Of a DNA stretch of 51,027 nucleotides, positions 17,584 through 26,266 are shown piece by piece. Where the stretch lies: NCBI GenBank assembly GCA_964635875.1, contig CAZWRK010000012.1, positions 1 to 51,027 on the forward strand. The letters run 5' to 3'. Each line of letters opens with the position of its first letter. Within the stretch, counting starts at the first letter, position 1. The notes under the pieces are model-generated. The model was not told where the DNA came from. It searched no databases and was given only the letters and a program-made list of their open reading frames with translations. The position numbers and the translations under genes are program-made. Source of the DNA: CAZWRK01 sp964635875 (GTDB taxonomy: Bacteria; Pseudomonadota; Gammaproteobacteria; Burkholderiales; Aquaspirillaceae).

Positions 17584-17885
17584 GCGATGGGCCGTGCCGC
17601 GCCCAAGCAGAGGGCGTAAATGCTGCCCGAAAACAGCAACGCCCCGATCAGTAAAGCCCAGCCGCTGTGCCCGACTTTTCGGGTGTCCAGACTGGCGAAG
17701 GTCACGGCCGCTAGCGCATGCCATAACTGATAGCTGACCGCCGTGTGCCAATTGGCTAGCTGGCTGGCGGTTAGGGTGTCGCGCAGGGCATGCGCCCCAA
17801 ATGCGCCGAGTCCAACTGCAAGCGCGGCAGTGAGGGCCGCCGCAATAAACAGCGACCGATTCCATTCTTGTGTGTAAAAAGGCAT
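17502..17885 (-). CDS. DUF423 family inner-membrane protein (YgdD-like)
   Basis: This 127-residue protein has four hydrophobic helices and the family signature LGAFGAHALRDTL near the N-terminus, then NWHTAVSYQLWHALA, LFSGSIYALCL and ITPIGGTLMLTGWL. DUF423 proteins are small membrane proteins of unknown function. It follows ubiD by 19 bases on the same strand, so it is probably cotranscribed with it. Its 3' end overlaps the ProQ-like gene tail to tail. Confidence 0.92.
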   Translation of the reverse strand: MPFYTQEWNRSLFIAAALTAALAVGLGAFGAHALRDTLTASQLANWHTAVSYQLWHALAAVTFASLDTRKVGHSGWALLIGALLFSGSIYALCLGAARPIAYITPIGGTLMLTGWLRAAWLAFRTRN

Positions 17886-17904
17886 GAGTCATTGTCCTGA
17901 GAGG

Positions 17905-19380
17905 CTAAAGGCCGAGGGATGACCATAGGTCGTCGATGCGGGCCTGCGTGGTGGCATCCATCACGATCGGCGTCCCCCACTCGCGGTTTGTTTCCCCCGG
18001 CATTTTGTTGGTGGCGTCCAGCCCCATTTTGCCGCCCAAGCCTGAAACCGGACTGGCAAAATCGAGATAATCAATCGGCGTGTGTTCGATCAGAGTCGTG
18101 TCGCGTACCGGGTCCATGCGGGTGGTAATCGCCCAGATCACTTCTTTCCAGTCACGGGTATTGATGTCGTCGTCGACCACCACGATGAATTTGGTGTACA
18201 TGAATTGGCGCAGGAAACTCCAGCAGCCCATCATCACGCGCTTGGCGTGGCCGGGGTATTGCTTCTTGATCGACACTACGGCCATGCGATAGCTGCAGCC
18301 TTCCGGCGGCAGATAAAAATCGACAATTTCAGGGAACTGTTTTTGCAAAATCGGCACGAAGACTTCGTTGAGTGCGACCCCTAAAATCGCCGGTTCATCG
18401 GGTGGCTTGCCGGTGTAGGTGCTGTGGTAGATCGGGTTCTCGCGCATGGTGATGCGGTCGACGGTGAACACCGGAAACCAGTCCTGCTCGTTGTAGTAGC
18501 CGGTGTGGTCGCCGTAGGGGCCTTCCATCGCCATGTCGTTGGGGTGGATGTGACCTTCGAGCACGATTTCGGCGCTGGCAGGGACTTGCAGATCGGAGCC
18601 GATGCATTTCACCAACTCGGTGCGGCTGCCGCGCAAAAGTCCGGCAAACTGGTATTCGGACAGCGTATCCGGCACCGGCGTCACCGCGCCGAGAATTGTC
18701 GCAGGATCGCAGCCCAGCACCACCGCGACCGGATAGGGCTTATCAGGGTTGGCGGCACGGAATTCGCGGTAATCGAGTGCGCCGCCGCGGTGTGCCAGCC
18801 AGCGCATGATGACACGGTTGCGGCCAATGACTTGTTGGCGATAAATACCGAGGTTTTGGCGTTTTTTGTTGGGGCCACGGGTGACGGTCAAACCCCATGT
18901 GATCAACGGTGCGACATCGCCCGGCCAGCAATGTTGGATCGGCAGCCGCGCCAAATCGACGTCAGCGCCTTCCCAAACAATCTGCTGACATGGGGCTTTT
19001 TTGACTTCTTTCGGTGCCATCGACAGCACTTGTTTGAGCATCGGAAGCTTGTCCCATGCGTCTTTGAAGCCTTTGGGTGGCTCCGGCTCTTTCAGATAGG
19101 CCAGTGTTTTGCCGATTTCGCGCAGCGCCATGACATCGCTTGCGCCCATGCCCATCGCGACTCGTTTGGGGGTGCCAAATAGGTTGGCAAGAACGGGAAT
19201 GGCATAGCGTTGATCACCGTGTTGAGGGGTCTCGAACAACAGCGCAGGGCCACCCGCTTTGAGGACGCGATCGCCAATTTCGGTCATTTCAAGGTGGGGT
19301 GAAATGGGCTGGGCGATGCGTTTGAGCTCATTTTGTTGCTCAAGCTGGGTGATAAAATCTCGAAGGTCGCGGTATTGCAT
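17905..19380 (-). CDS. ubiD: 4-hydroxy-3-polyprenylbenzoate decarboxylase UbiD
   Basis: The 491 residues match full-length UbiD: MQYRDLRDFITQLEQQNELK at the N-terminus, VLANLFGTPKRVA, CQQIVWEGADVDLARLPI, then PYGDHTGYYNEQD and the C-terminal PGETNREWGTPIVMD. UbiD decarboxylates the octaprenyl-hydroxybenzoate intermediate of ubiquinone synthesis using the prenylated flavin made by UbiX. It faces ompW across a ~250-base divergent region. Confident call. Confidence 0.96.
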   Translation of the reverse strand: MQYRDLRDFITQLEQQNELKRIAQPISPHLEMTEIGDRVLKAGGPALLFETPQHGDQRYAIPVLANLFGTPKRVAMGMGASDVMALREIGKTLAYLKEPEPPKGFKDAWDKLPMLKQVLSMAPKEVKKAPCQQIVWEGADVDLARLPIQHCWPGDVAPLITWGLTVTRGPNKKRQNLGIYRQQVIGRNRVIMRWLAHRGGALDYREFRAANPDKPYPVAVVLGCDPATILGAVTPVPDTLSEYQFAGLLRGSRTELVKCIGSDLQVPASAEIVLEGHIHPNDMAMEGPYGDHTGYYNEQDWFPVFTVDRITMRENPIYHSTYTGKPPDEPAILGVALNEVFVPILQKQFPEIVDFYLPPEGCSYRMAVVSIKKQYPGHAKRVMMGCWSFLRQFMYTKFIVVVDDDINTRDWKEVIWAITTRMDPVRDTTLIEHTPIDYLDFASPVSGLGGKMGLDATNKMPGETNREWGTPIVMDATTQARIDDLWSSLGL

Positions 19381-19469
19381 GGGGCAAAAACTTTCACGAA
19401 ATAGATAGGCGAGAAGCTATAGCGGTGTGGCAATGTGTTGTCAATCTGCCGCACTTGTCGGGCTCAAAT

Positions 19470-19483
19470 TTGATCTAAATCAT
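19470..19483 (+). promoter_or_regulatory. FNR/ANR-type box upstream of ompW
   Basis: TTGATCTAAATCAT matches the FNR consensus TTGAT-N4-ATCAA at nine of ten defined positions. It lies about 165 bases before the ompW ATG and about 90 bases from the ubiD start on the other strand. In E. coli ompW is a known FNR target, which makes ompW the likelier target here. The rest of 19381-19634 shows no further clear element. Confidence 0.65.
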
Positions 19484-19634
19484 AAATATTGCGTATGTCG
19501 CGGCATTTTTACCACAGTTCCATTTATTCGTTTGTGACAAGCGGATAAAGTGGCTGCCAATAAAACAACACTGCGGCTTTGGTGGTGCAAAGCGGCAGTG
19601 GCAATTCAAAACCGTGGTTCTTGGAGAACACAAA

Positions 19635-20234
19635 ATGAAAAAACTGGCTATTGCCCTTTTGGTTGGCGCTTCTTTCGCCGCTCCTGCTGTGATGGCTGAT
19701 GCTGGCGACATCTTGGTTCGCTTGCGTGCTGTAAGCGTGAACCCTGACGTAAGCTCGACCAACACTGTTGCAACGCTGAACCCTTCTCTGTCGAACGAAA
19801 TCGTTCCTGAGCTGGACTTCACTTACTTCTTCTCCAAAAACTTGGCTGCCGAATTGATCTTGGGTACTGCTCGCCACGAGCTGAAATCCAACGGCGCAAG
19901 CTTGGGCAAAATCAGCCACCTGCCTCCGACCCTGACATTGCAATGGCACTTCAACCCTGAAGGCCAAGTGCGTCCTTACGTCGGTGCTGGCTTGAACTAC
20001 ACCATGTTCTACGACAACGACCTGAAACTGGGTGGCTCTAAGCTCGACGTTGACAACAGCTTCGGCGCTGCGCTGCAAGCCGGTGTGGATATCGGTCTGA
20101 CCAAAAACGTCTTCTTGAACCTTGACGTGAAAAAAATCTGGATCGACACCGATGTTAAATTGAATGGCGCAAACGTCGGTAACCTCGGAATTGATCCGTG
20201 GGTTTATGGTGTTGGCGTTGGTATGAAGTTCTAA
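19635..20234 (+). CDS. ompW: Outer-membrane protein OmpW
   Basis: The 199-residue precursor has a clear signal peptide (MKKLAIALLVGASFAAPAVMA) with cleavage before DAGDILVRLRAVSV. The mature part shows the OmpW pattern: DILVRLRA near the start, LNPSLSNEIVPELDFTYFF, AAELILGTARHE, LPPTLTLQWHF, VRPYVGAGLNYT, and a C-terminal aromatic strand ending in F. It forms an eight-stranded barrel for small hydrophobic compounds. The ATG at 19635 is preceded by GGAGA nine bases upstream; an in-frame ATG at 19614 lies before that site. Codon use is strongly optimised compared with neighbours, suggesting high expression. Confidence 0.94.
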   Translation: MKKLAIALLVGASFAAPAVMADAGDILVRLRAVSVNPDVSSTNTVATLNPSLSNEIVPELDFTYFFSKNLAAELILGTARHELKSNGASLGKISHLPPTLTLQWHFNPEGQVRPYVGAGLNYTMFYDNDLKLGGSKLDVDNSFGAALQAGVDIGLTKNVFLNLDVKKIWIDTDVKLNGANVGNLGIDPWVYGVGVGMKF

Positions 20235-20272
20235 TCAGACTTAGAACTTTAAGCCTCTGCACGACAAGCATT

Positions 20273-20309
20273 AAACGGCTCTCCTATAATAATAGGGGGC
20301 CGTTTTTTT
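20273..20309 (+). terminator. Intrinsic terminator after ompW
   Basis: AAACGGC (20273-20279) pairs with GCCGTTT (20299-20305), extended inward by several G-C and G-T pairs, and is followed by a run of T to 20309. Confidence 0.85.
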
Positions 20310-20393
20310 ATTTAAGCTGTTAAGCTTTCATGAAATAAATTGCATTAAAATAGCATCGTCCTATAAATTTTATGTCATATGCAAAGGTTGTCT

Positions 20394-21500
20394 ATGTTTT
20401 TTGGTCAAAAAGCGAAAGTGCGTGAACTTGAAGATCGTTTGACGATATTAGATCGTGAGCGCCAAGACTTGGCTAGAGAGCTAGATGGACTGCGCAGTCA
20501 AGCGTCGAGTCAGCAAGCCGAAATTGAAGATTTCAAGGCGCGTACAGGTCGGCGTCAGTCGTTCATTGACCCATTTGGCCAGTTTTGTGACAGCCTTGCC
20601 GGTATTCGAGCTTCATTTGCGCTGCTGTCGGAAGAGCTTGAATCCGAATTTGATACGGCCTGTGGTGCTGTGACGACCCTGCATCAAAGTCGTGAGGCGC
20701 TTGGAACGATTATTCGCAGCTTTGATGAGTTGGTCGTGGCGCAAGAGCGCACGGCGTCTTCGATGGACGGTTTGAACGAAAATACGTCCAAAATTAGCCA
20801 ATTTGTTCAGTTAATTAAAGATATTGCCGATCAAACCAACCTACTTGCTTTAAATGCTGCGATTGAAGCGGCACGTGCAGGTGAGCAAGGACGTGGTTTT
20901 GCGGTGGTGGCGGATGAAGTACGCAAGCTTGCCGAACGTACCTCTCAAGCAACCAATGAAATTTCGACCCTTGTGGGGGTGATTCAGACTGGCGCGCTGG
21001 ATGCTAAATCACAGGTCGAGCAATCGGCGGAGCAAGCGCGTGCTTATCAGGCAGCAGGTCAAGAAACCGCCTCTGAAATTCATACCTTAGTTGATGTGAG
21101 TGACCGGATGGCTTCAACTATCTCGCACGCATCGAATATGAGTTTTATGGAAATCGTCAAACTCGACCATATCGTCTTCAAGCTGGATGTCTATAAAGCG
21201 TTTATTGGCTACAACGATATCAAGCCCGAATCTTTGTCTGATCATACCGGCTGTCGTTTGGGGAAATGGTATTACGAAGGGCGCGGATTCCATGAGTGTC
21301 GGGGCAACCCGATTTACGCCAAAATTGAACAGCCGCACGCGCGTGTTCATCAATTTGGCAAAGATGCGATTGCTGCACTAAATGCAGGAAACTTTACGGA
21401 AGGGCGCGCTGCGTTGCTCAAAATGGAAACGGCCTCGGATGAGATCATGAAGCTTCTGACCGATCTAGAGCATGACCGCTGCACCCGAGACATTAAATAA
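20394..21500 (+). CDS. Soluble chemoreceptor with C-terminal zinc-binding CZB domain
   Basis: The 368-residue protein has no membrane segment. It has an N-terminal coiled coil (residues ~1-60), a short receptor signalling hairpin (DQTNLLALNAAIEAARAGEQ, GRGFAVVADEVRKLAER) and a C-terminal CZB domain: LDHIVFKLDVYKAF, then HTGCRLGKWYYEGRG, then PHARVHQFG. These supply the conserved His-Cys-His-His zinc ligands. CZB receptors and regulators sense zinc or reactive chlorine and oxygen species through the zinc-bound Cys. I start at ATG 20394 because AAAGG lies seven bases upstream; an ATG at 20379 lacks a ribosome-binding site. No kinase gene adjoins; it probably joins arrays elsewhere. Confidence 0.9.
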   Translation: MFFGQKAKVRELEDRLTILDRERQDLARELDGLRSQASSQQAEIEDFKARTGRRQSFIDPFGQFCDSLAGIRASFALLSEELESEFDTACGAVTTLHQSREALGTIIRSFDELVVAQERTASSMDGLNENTSKISQFVQLIKDIADQTNLLALNAAIEAARAGEQGRGFAVVADEVRKLAERTSQATNEISTLVGVIQTGALDAKSQVEQSAEQARAYQAAGQETASEIHTLVDVSDRMASTISHASNMSFMEIVKLDHIVFKLDVYKAFIGYNDIKPESLSDHTGCRLGKWYYEGRGFHECRGNPIYAKIEQPHARVHQFGKDAIAALNAGNFTEGRAALLKMETASDEIMKLLTDLEHDRCTRDIK

Positions 21501-21555
21501 AGTGCTGAGGTGGCTAGCCTAGCTGCCTGCCTGAGGCTGAGGTAAGCTTGCGTGC

Positions 21556-22704
21556 ATGTGGAATCGAATTCGACGCCGCCCTTTGGCTGCCCTCTCCCTC
21601 GTTTCAAAGCGGCGCCCGCACTCTCGGGTGCCGCTTTACTTTGCTGTGCAATGGCTTGGCATTATTGCCGTGGTCAGCTTGTATCCCTTTTCGGGTTGGA
21701 CGGATAGCGGTGAACCGCTGTTTGACTTTCTGTTTTACCCGCTCCCGTACTACAACATTGCTTTTGATAACGCGGTCAATATCTTGGCGTACATGCCCTA
21801 TGGCTTCGCTTTGGCACTGGTGCCACGTCGATGGGGCGGGGTCTGCGCAGTGCTTCTGGCGGGGCTGACCAGCTTATCCATGGAGTTGATTCAGCTTTAT
21901 TTGCCCAATCGCATTGCCTCAAATTTAGACCTCATTTGCAACACATTGGGCGCGGCCATTGGCGCTTTTCTGGCGCTCAACCCGTGGGCTCTGGCGTTTG
22001 GTCGTTGGGCTAAGCGTTGGCGTGATCGGCATTTTTGTCTTGGTTGGGTGACCGACTATAGCTTGATGCTGATTGTGCTCTGGTTCCTGACCCAGATTGA
22101 TCCCTCAACGCCTTTTTTTGGCATTGTCACCATGCCGCGAGGCCTTCCACAGCCATTCTTATCACCAATTGCCGACCCTGCGTTGTTTCTCTTTTTAGTT
22201 GAAGCTGGGGGGGCGATGTGCAACCTCACCGCGACGCTCTGTTTTGTTTTGGCCTGTAGTACGACCACCTATGAACGCTTGCGTTGTGTCGTGTTTTTCT
22301 TGGCGGCTGCGATTTTGCTGAAAATGGGGGTGGCGGGTTTATTCTTAAAACCGATGGCATTTTTCGAGTGGATTAACCTTCGGGTGCTGATTGGCTTAGG
22401 GGTGGGTTTAGCCGCTTTACCGGTCTTATTGCGTCTGCCGCGTGTCGCTCTGTTGATTGGGAGTGTGGTCGGTTTTACCGCGACTAATTACCTCAGCAGT
22501 CAATGGCCGCTCACTGCAGCCGACACGCTTGAACTCTTAGATATCTTTCGCTGGTCGTATGGGCATTTGTTAAATATGCACGCCCTCGCCGACATCAGTT
22601 CACAAGTATGGTCATGGGCGGCGATGGCATGCAGTCTCTGCGGGGTGTGGCAGAGTTTATTTCCACCGCCCTCTTCTCGCGACAATTGGGATTTTGTCGA
22701 TTAG
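21556..22704 (+). CDS. VanZ-like family integral membrane protein
   Basis: The 382-residue protein has about nine predicted membrane segments. The N-terminal ~140 residues carry the VanZ-like pattern: YPFSGWTD, then DNAVNILAYMPYGFAL, then SLSMELIQLYLPNRIASNLDLICNTLGAAIGA. The rest is a further hydrophobic region of unknown role. VanZ-like proteins are named after a teicoplanin-resistance accessory protein, but most have no known function. The stop overlaps the convergent HAD gene by 4 bases. Confidence 0.82.
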   Translation: MWNRIRRRPLAALSLVSKRRPHSRVPLYFAVQWLGIIAVVSLYPFSGWTDSGEPLFDFLFYPLPYYNIAFDNAVNILAYMPYGFALALVPRRWGGVCAVLLAGLTSLSMELIQLYLPNRIASNLDLICNTLGAAIGAFLALNPWALAFGRWAKRWRDRHFCLGWVTDYSLMLIVLWFLTQIDPSTPFFGIVTMPRGLPQPFLSPIADPALFLFLVEAGGAMCNLTATLCFVLACSTTTYERLRCVVFFLAAAILLKMGVAGLFLKPMAFFEWINLRVLIGLGVGLAALPVLLRLPRVALLIGSVVGFTATNYLSSQWPLTAADTLELLDIFRWSYGHLLNMHALADISSQVWSWAAMACSLCGVWQSLFPPPSSRDNWDFVD

Positions 22705-23336
22705 TTGCACAATTTGAGCAGCGCTCGAATGTTTCGCACCCGATCATCGACATGGGCAGGGCGGCGCGTTTCGCGACTCAACCAAACCGTGCGCATCCCG
22801 AGTCGTTTTGCGGTTTTGAGGTTCTTCAGACAGTCTTCTACCATGATGCAGCGCTCTGGACGCACTTTCAGAACGGCTAACGCTTGGCGGAATGGATGGT
22901 GGTGCGGCTTGGGCCGGAACTGTACCGATTCGATTCCCAGCACATGACAAAAGTGCGTGTGAATGTTCAGTTGTTTCAGCACCCCGTGCACGTAATGCAG
23001 TGGGCCATTGGAGAGCACGATTTTGCGGCCCGGCAATTGTTTCAGTACCGCGCCCAGCTGGGCTTCAGCTTGGATCAGCGGCAGCAGGTGTTCTAATGCG
23101 TGCGTCTCGGTCAAAAAATGTTCAGCACGAATGCCATGATGCCGCACTAGGCCTTTGAGCGTTGCGCCATAGCGGTGCCAATAGTCTTGGCGGAGCGCGT
23201 GGGCCTGTGTTTCATCCACCGCCAGATGCGTCATGATGTAGCGCGTCATCGCCCGATTGATGTGCGGAAAAATCCCTGCCGACGCATTGTGCAAGGTGTT
23301 ATCAAGGTCAAAAATCCAAATCGGCTCGTGAGTCAT
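22701..23336 (-). CDS. HAD-family hydrolase, pyrimidine 5'-nucleotidase type
   Basis: The 211-residue protein has HAD motif I DLDNTLHNASAGIFPHIN, motif II LSNGPLHYV, motif III Lys in FRPKPHHHPF, and motif IV MVEDCLKNLKTAK. DLDNTLY/H followed by a mostly helical cap (residues ~30-95) is typical of the SDT1/pyrimidine 5'-nucleotidase branch, which dephosphorylates pyrimidine nucleotides. The upstream in-frame ATG at 23393 lies across the argB terminator, so ATG at 23336 (MTHEPIWIF) is chosen. Convergent with the VanZ-like gene. Confidence 0.86.
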   Translation of the reverse strand: MTHEPIWIFDLDNTLHNASAGIFPHINRAMTRYIMTHLAVDETQAHALRQDYWHRYGATLKGLVRHHGIRAEHFLTETHALEHLLPLIQAEAQLGAVLKQLPGRKIVLSNGPLHYVHGVLKQLNIHTHFCHVLGIESVQFRPKPHHHPFRQALAVLKVRPERCIMVEDCLKNLKTAKRLGMRTVWLSRETRRPAHVDDRVRNIRALLKLCN

Positions 23337-23357
23337 CGTTTGTCGTCTTTCAAAATG

Positions 23358-23379
23358 AAAACGCCCGCACAGGCGGGCG
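23358..23379 (-). terminator. Intrinsic terminator after argB
   Basis: CGCCCGC (23362-23368) and GCGGGCG (23373-23379) form a 7-base-pair stem with a 4-base loop. Read on the minus strand it is followed by TTTTCATTTT. It lies between the argB stop (23405) and the HAD start (23336). Confidence 0.8.
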
Positions 23380-23404
23380 CTATTGAGCGTCATTCTGCGT
23401 TGCG

Positions 23405-24274
23405 TTACGACGCACGAATCATCGTACCGACACCCGCATCGGTCAGAATTTCTAACAACAGCGCATGTAAAACACGGCCATCAATAATGTGCACCGATTT
23501 CACGCCGCTTTTTGCCGCATCCAGTGCGGAGCTGATTTTTGGCAACATGCCGCCCGAAATCGTGCCATCTGCAAACAGCGCATCGACTTGGCTGGCGCTG
23601 AGGCCGGTCAACAAGTTGCCGTTCTTGTCCAAGACACCGGGGGTGTTGGTCATCAGAATCAGTTTTTCGGCGTTCAATGTTTCGGCGAGTTTGCCTGCGA
23701 CCACGTCGGCATTGATATTGTAAGCCGAGCCATCGCTTCCCACGCCGATCGGTGCAATCACCGGAATAAAATCTTGGGTGTCGAGCAGCGATACTAAAGA
23801 TGGGTCGATATGTTCGATTTCGCCGACTTGGCCAATATCAATCACTTCATCGCCCGAATTCAGGAACATTTTTTTAGCGCGGATCATCGCGCCATCTTTA
23901 CCGGTCATCCCCACGGCTTTGCCACCGGCTTGATTGATCAAGCTGACGATTTCTTTATTCACCAAGCCGCCCAGAACCATTTCGACCACGCTCATGGTTT
24001 CTGGATCGGTGACGCGCATGCCCTGAATAAATTCGCCTTGCTTGCCGATTTTTTCCAGCATCTCATTGATTTGCGGGCCGCCGCCATGCACGACCACGGG
24101 GTTCAGACCGACCAATTTGAGCATCACCACATCTTGGGCAAAGCCCGCTTTCAGAGCCTCGTCGGTCATGGCGTTGCCGCCGTATTTGATCACGATGGTT
24201 TTGCCGGTAAAGCGGCGAATATAGGGCAGGGCTTCCGCGAGAATGCCCGCTTTTTGCAGTGAATCAATGCTCAT
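23405..24274 (-). CDS. argB: Acetylglutamate kinase ArgB
   Basis: The 289 residues match full-length ArgB: KTIVIKYGGNAM (ATP-binding Lys), VVVHGGGPQINEML, MVLGGLVNKEIV, and PVIAPIGVGSDGSAYNINAD near the catalytic Asp. It phosphorylates N-acetylglutamate in arginine synthesis. AAGGA sits about seven bases before the ATG. It is divergent from the TetR gene and ends at the terminator at 23358-23379. Confident call. Confidence 0.97.
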   Translation of the reverse strand: MSIDSLQKAGILAEALPYIRRFTGKTIVIKYGGNAMTDEALKAGFAQDVVMLKLVGLNPVVVHGGGPQINEMLEKIGKQGEFIQGMRVTDPETMSVVEMVLGGLVNKEIVSLINQAGGKAVGMTGKDGAMIRAKKMFLNSGDEVIDIGQVGEIEHIDPSLVSLLDTQDFIPVIAPIGVGSDGSAYNINADVVAGKLAETLNAEKLILMTNTPGVLDKNGNLLTGLSASQVDALFADGTISGGMLPKISSALDAAKSGVKSVHIIDGRVLHALLLEILTDAGVGTMIRAS

Positions 24275-24401
24275 GGCAGTTCCTTTTTCTTCTTGAGGGG
24301 CGCACAGGCCGGAGTGCGCGTCATTGTAACGATGAAATGGTTCAGGATGGAGAGTTTAGCGCGAGAAAATCCTCGAATACGGTGATGTTTTGATGACTTG
24401 C

Positions 24402-24415
24402 TGAACGATGGTTCA
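24402..24415. promoter_or_regulatory. TetR-type operator 1
   Basis: TGAACGATGGTTCA is a TGAAC-N4-GTTCA palindrome. A second copy with the same half-sites lies 62 bases downstream, and both precede the TetR-RND operon. Two matched palindromes in front of an autoregulated TetR gene are the usual arrangement; binding is inferred. Confidence 0.7.
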
Positions 24416-24463
24416 TTTATTCCTTGTCATGAATTTACAGACTGACTAGAATCTGCAAATTAC

Positions 24464-24477
24464 TGAACATCGGTTCA
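24464..24477. promoter_or_regulatory. TetR-type operator 2
   Basis: TGAACATCGGTTCA repeats the TGAAC-N4-GTTCA palindrome of operator 1 and ends only 8 bases before the ATG of the TetR gene. Bound repressor would cover the start region or the initially transcribed bases. Confidence 0.7.
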
Positions 24478-24485
24478 TTTACAGC

Positions 24486-25151
24486 ATGATTTGTCCTATT
24501 CGTTCCCATTTTTCGCGACGTAAACAAGCGCGCCCCGAAGAAATCCTCGATGCCGCTGCCTGTTGTTTTATTCGGCGCGGCTTTGCGGCCACCAAAATGG
24601 AAGACATCGCCCGCGAAGCCGGTGTCACCAAAGGCACGCTGTACCTGTACTACACCAACAAAGAAGAATTGCTCAAAGCCGTCGTGCGCACGGTGCTCGT
24701 CAGCAAAGTCGTCGAACTTGAAGCGATTGCGACCGACGACCAACTCTCGGCGCGCGTTCTGCTGTTACGCCTCCTCGACCGTTGGCAAGAAGCGGCAGAA
24801 AACCCGCAGTTCTCTGGTTTACCCAAGCTCATGATTTGCGAAGTCAGCAACTTTCCCGACTTGGCGCAGTTCTACTTTGAAGAAGTCATTTTGCGAGCGC
24901 GACGTTTATTAAGCTCGGTGATTCAGCGCGGCATTGCGCGTGGGGAATTCCGCCCCGTACCGGTCGATGACACCGTTGAAGTGCTGGTTGCCCCGATCAT
25001 CATGCAGATGATTTGGCAGCACTCTTTTGCCAACTTTGAATCCGCAAAAAACGATAGCCGCCAATACTTTGCCCACATGATTGACCTTCTACTGAACGGT
25101 CTATTGGTCGAGCCACATTTAGAATCTGATGCCCCTAGGAGCCCCGCGTGA
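24486..25151 (+). CDS. TetR-family transcriptional regulator of the RND efflux operon
   Basis: The 221-residue protein has a TetR helix-turn-helix at about residues 17-62: RPEEILDAAACCFIRRGF, then TKMEDIAREAGVTKGTLYLY and YYTNKEELL. The C-terminal ligand-binding region is helical (TetR_C-like), with MICEVSNFPDLAQFYFEEV. It is first in an operon with adaptor and pump genes, overlapping the adaptor start by 4 bases. Two TGAAC-N4-GTTCA palindromes upstream are its probable operators, so it likely represses itself and the pump until an inducer binds. Confidence 0.93.
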   Translation: MICPIRSHFSRRKQARPEEILDAAACCFIRRGFAATKMEDIAREAGVTKGTLYLYYTNKEELLKAVVRTVLVSKVVELEAIATDDQLSARVLLLRLLDRWQEAAENPQFSGLPKLMICEVSNFPDLAQFYFEEVILRARRLLSSVIQRGIARGEFRPVPVDDTVEVLVAPIIMQMIWQHSFANFESAKNDSRQYFAHMIDLLLNGLLVEPHLESDAPRSPA

Positions 25152-26266
25152 AGTCTCGTTATTTACCTCTTGCCGCAGCGATCGTGGCGCTTCTTGCTGC
25201 ATGCAAACCCGCGCCCGTTCCCGATGCTGATATTCGGCCGGTGCGCACCCAAACCCTGAAAACGCAACAAACACAAGCTATGCGTGAATACGCGGGGGAG
25301 ATTCGTTCCCGCTTAGAAAGTCCGCTCGGCTTTAAAGTCGGGGGGCGGGTTGTTGAACGCTTGGTGCAAGCCGGTACGGTGGTCAAAACCGGTCAAGCCT
25401 TGGCGCGCCTAGATCCGCAAGACTTTTCCTTGGAACTGAGCGCGAAACAGGCGCAATTGGCGGCGGCACAATCAGACCTGCAGCAACAGCAAACCGACTT
25501 AGTGCGCTATCGCGGCCTGTTGGAACAACAATTTATCAGCCAAGCCGATTTTGATCGCCGCGCCAATGGCGTCAATGTGGCGCGCGAGAAAGTCCGTCAA
25601 GCGCAAGCGGATCTGGGCGTGAGCGGCAACCGGCGGGAAGATGCGGTGTTGCGCAGCCCACATGACGGCGTGGTCACACAAATCAGTCTCGAAGTCGGGC
25701 AAGTATTGGCGGCTGGGCAAGTGGTGGCAAAGGTAGCGGTGCCGAGTGCGCGTGAAATCGCCGTCAATATTCCTGAAGGCGAGCGCCAAGCTTTACTCGA
25801 CGCCAAACAACTGCGGGTGCAGTTGTGGGCAGGGCAGCGTGAGTATGTGGGTCGGTTGCGCGAACTCTCCCCCGAGGCCGATCCCGTGACCCGCACCTAT
25901 GCCGCCCGTGTCGCGATCGAGCAAGCGGATGATGCAGTGCGCTTGGGCATGAGTGCGCGCCTTTTGCGGCCGGTTGAAGCCGCTTCTGCCCACGCATGGA
26001 CGTTGCCACTGACCGCGATTCTCGATACCGACAAAGCCCATTCGGTGTGGGTGCTGGAAGACAAAACCCTCACCGTTCACAAAAAGCCGGTCACGCTCGG
26101 CCAAATTAATGCCGACACCATTCAGGTTTCGGGCCTCAACGCCGGTGATGAAGTCGTCACCGCCGGTGTGCATTTATTGCATGAAGGCCAAAAAGTCTTG
26201 CGCTTGAATCCACAACCGACGGCCGGTCAAGCGGCCTTGGCCGCCCCGACGCAGGAGAAACCATGA
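25148..26266 (+). CDS. RND efflux periplasmic adaptor lipoprotein
   Basis: The 372-residue protein starts with GTG in a GTGA overlap with the TetR stop. It has a lipoprotein signal ending LLAAC (Cys19), a lipoyl half with SPLGFKVGGRVVERLV and AGTVVKTGQALARLDPQDF, a short coiled-coil hairpin (residues ~95-155), and the second lipoyl half with LRSPHDGVVTQISLEVGQVL. Beta-barrel and membrane-proximal domains follow. Such adaptors join the inner-membrane pump to the outer-membrane channel. The stop overlaps the pump gene by 4 bases. Confidence 0.94.
   Translation: MKSRYLPLAAAIVALLAACKPAPVPDADIRPVRTQTLKTQQTQAMREYAGEIRSRLESPLGFKVGGRVVERLVQAGTVVKTGQALARLDPQDFSLELSAKQAQLAAAQSDLQQQQTDLVRYRGLLEQQFISQADFDRRANGVNVAREKVRQAQADLGVSGNRREDAVLRSPHDGVVTQISLEVGQVLAAGQVVAKVAVPSAREIAVNIPEGERQALLDAKQLRVQLWAGQREYVGRLRELSPEADPVTRTYAARVAIEQADDAVRLGMSARLLRPVEAASAHAWTLPLTAILDTDKAHSVWVLEDKTLTVHKKPVTLGQINADTIQVSGLNAGDEVVTAGVHLLHEGQKVLRLNPQPTAGQAALAAPTQEKP

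Noticed and set aside
18424..19182. 252-codon open frame on the plus strand inside ubiD
   Set aside because: Antisense to a confidently identified gene; low-complexity His/Asp/Ala-rich translation and no family pattern.
23810..24262. 150-codon plus-strand frame inside argB
   Set aside because: His/Phe/Asp-rich shadow translation opposite argB.
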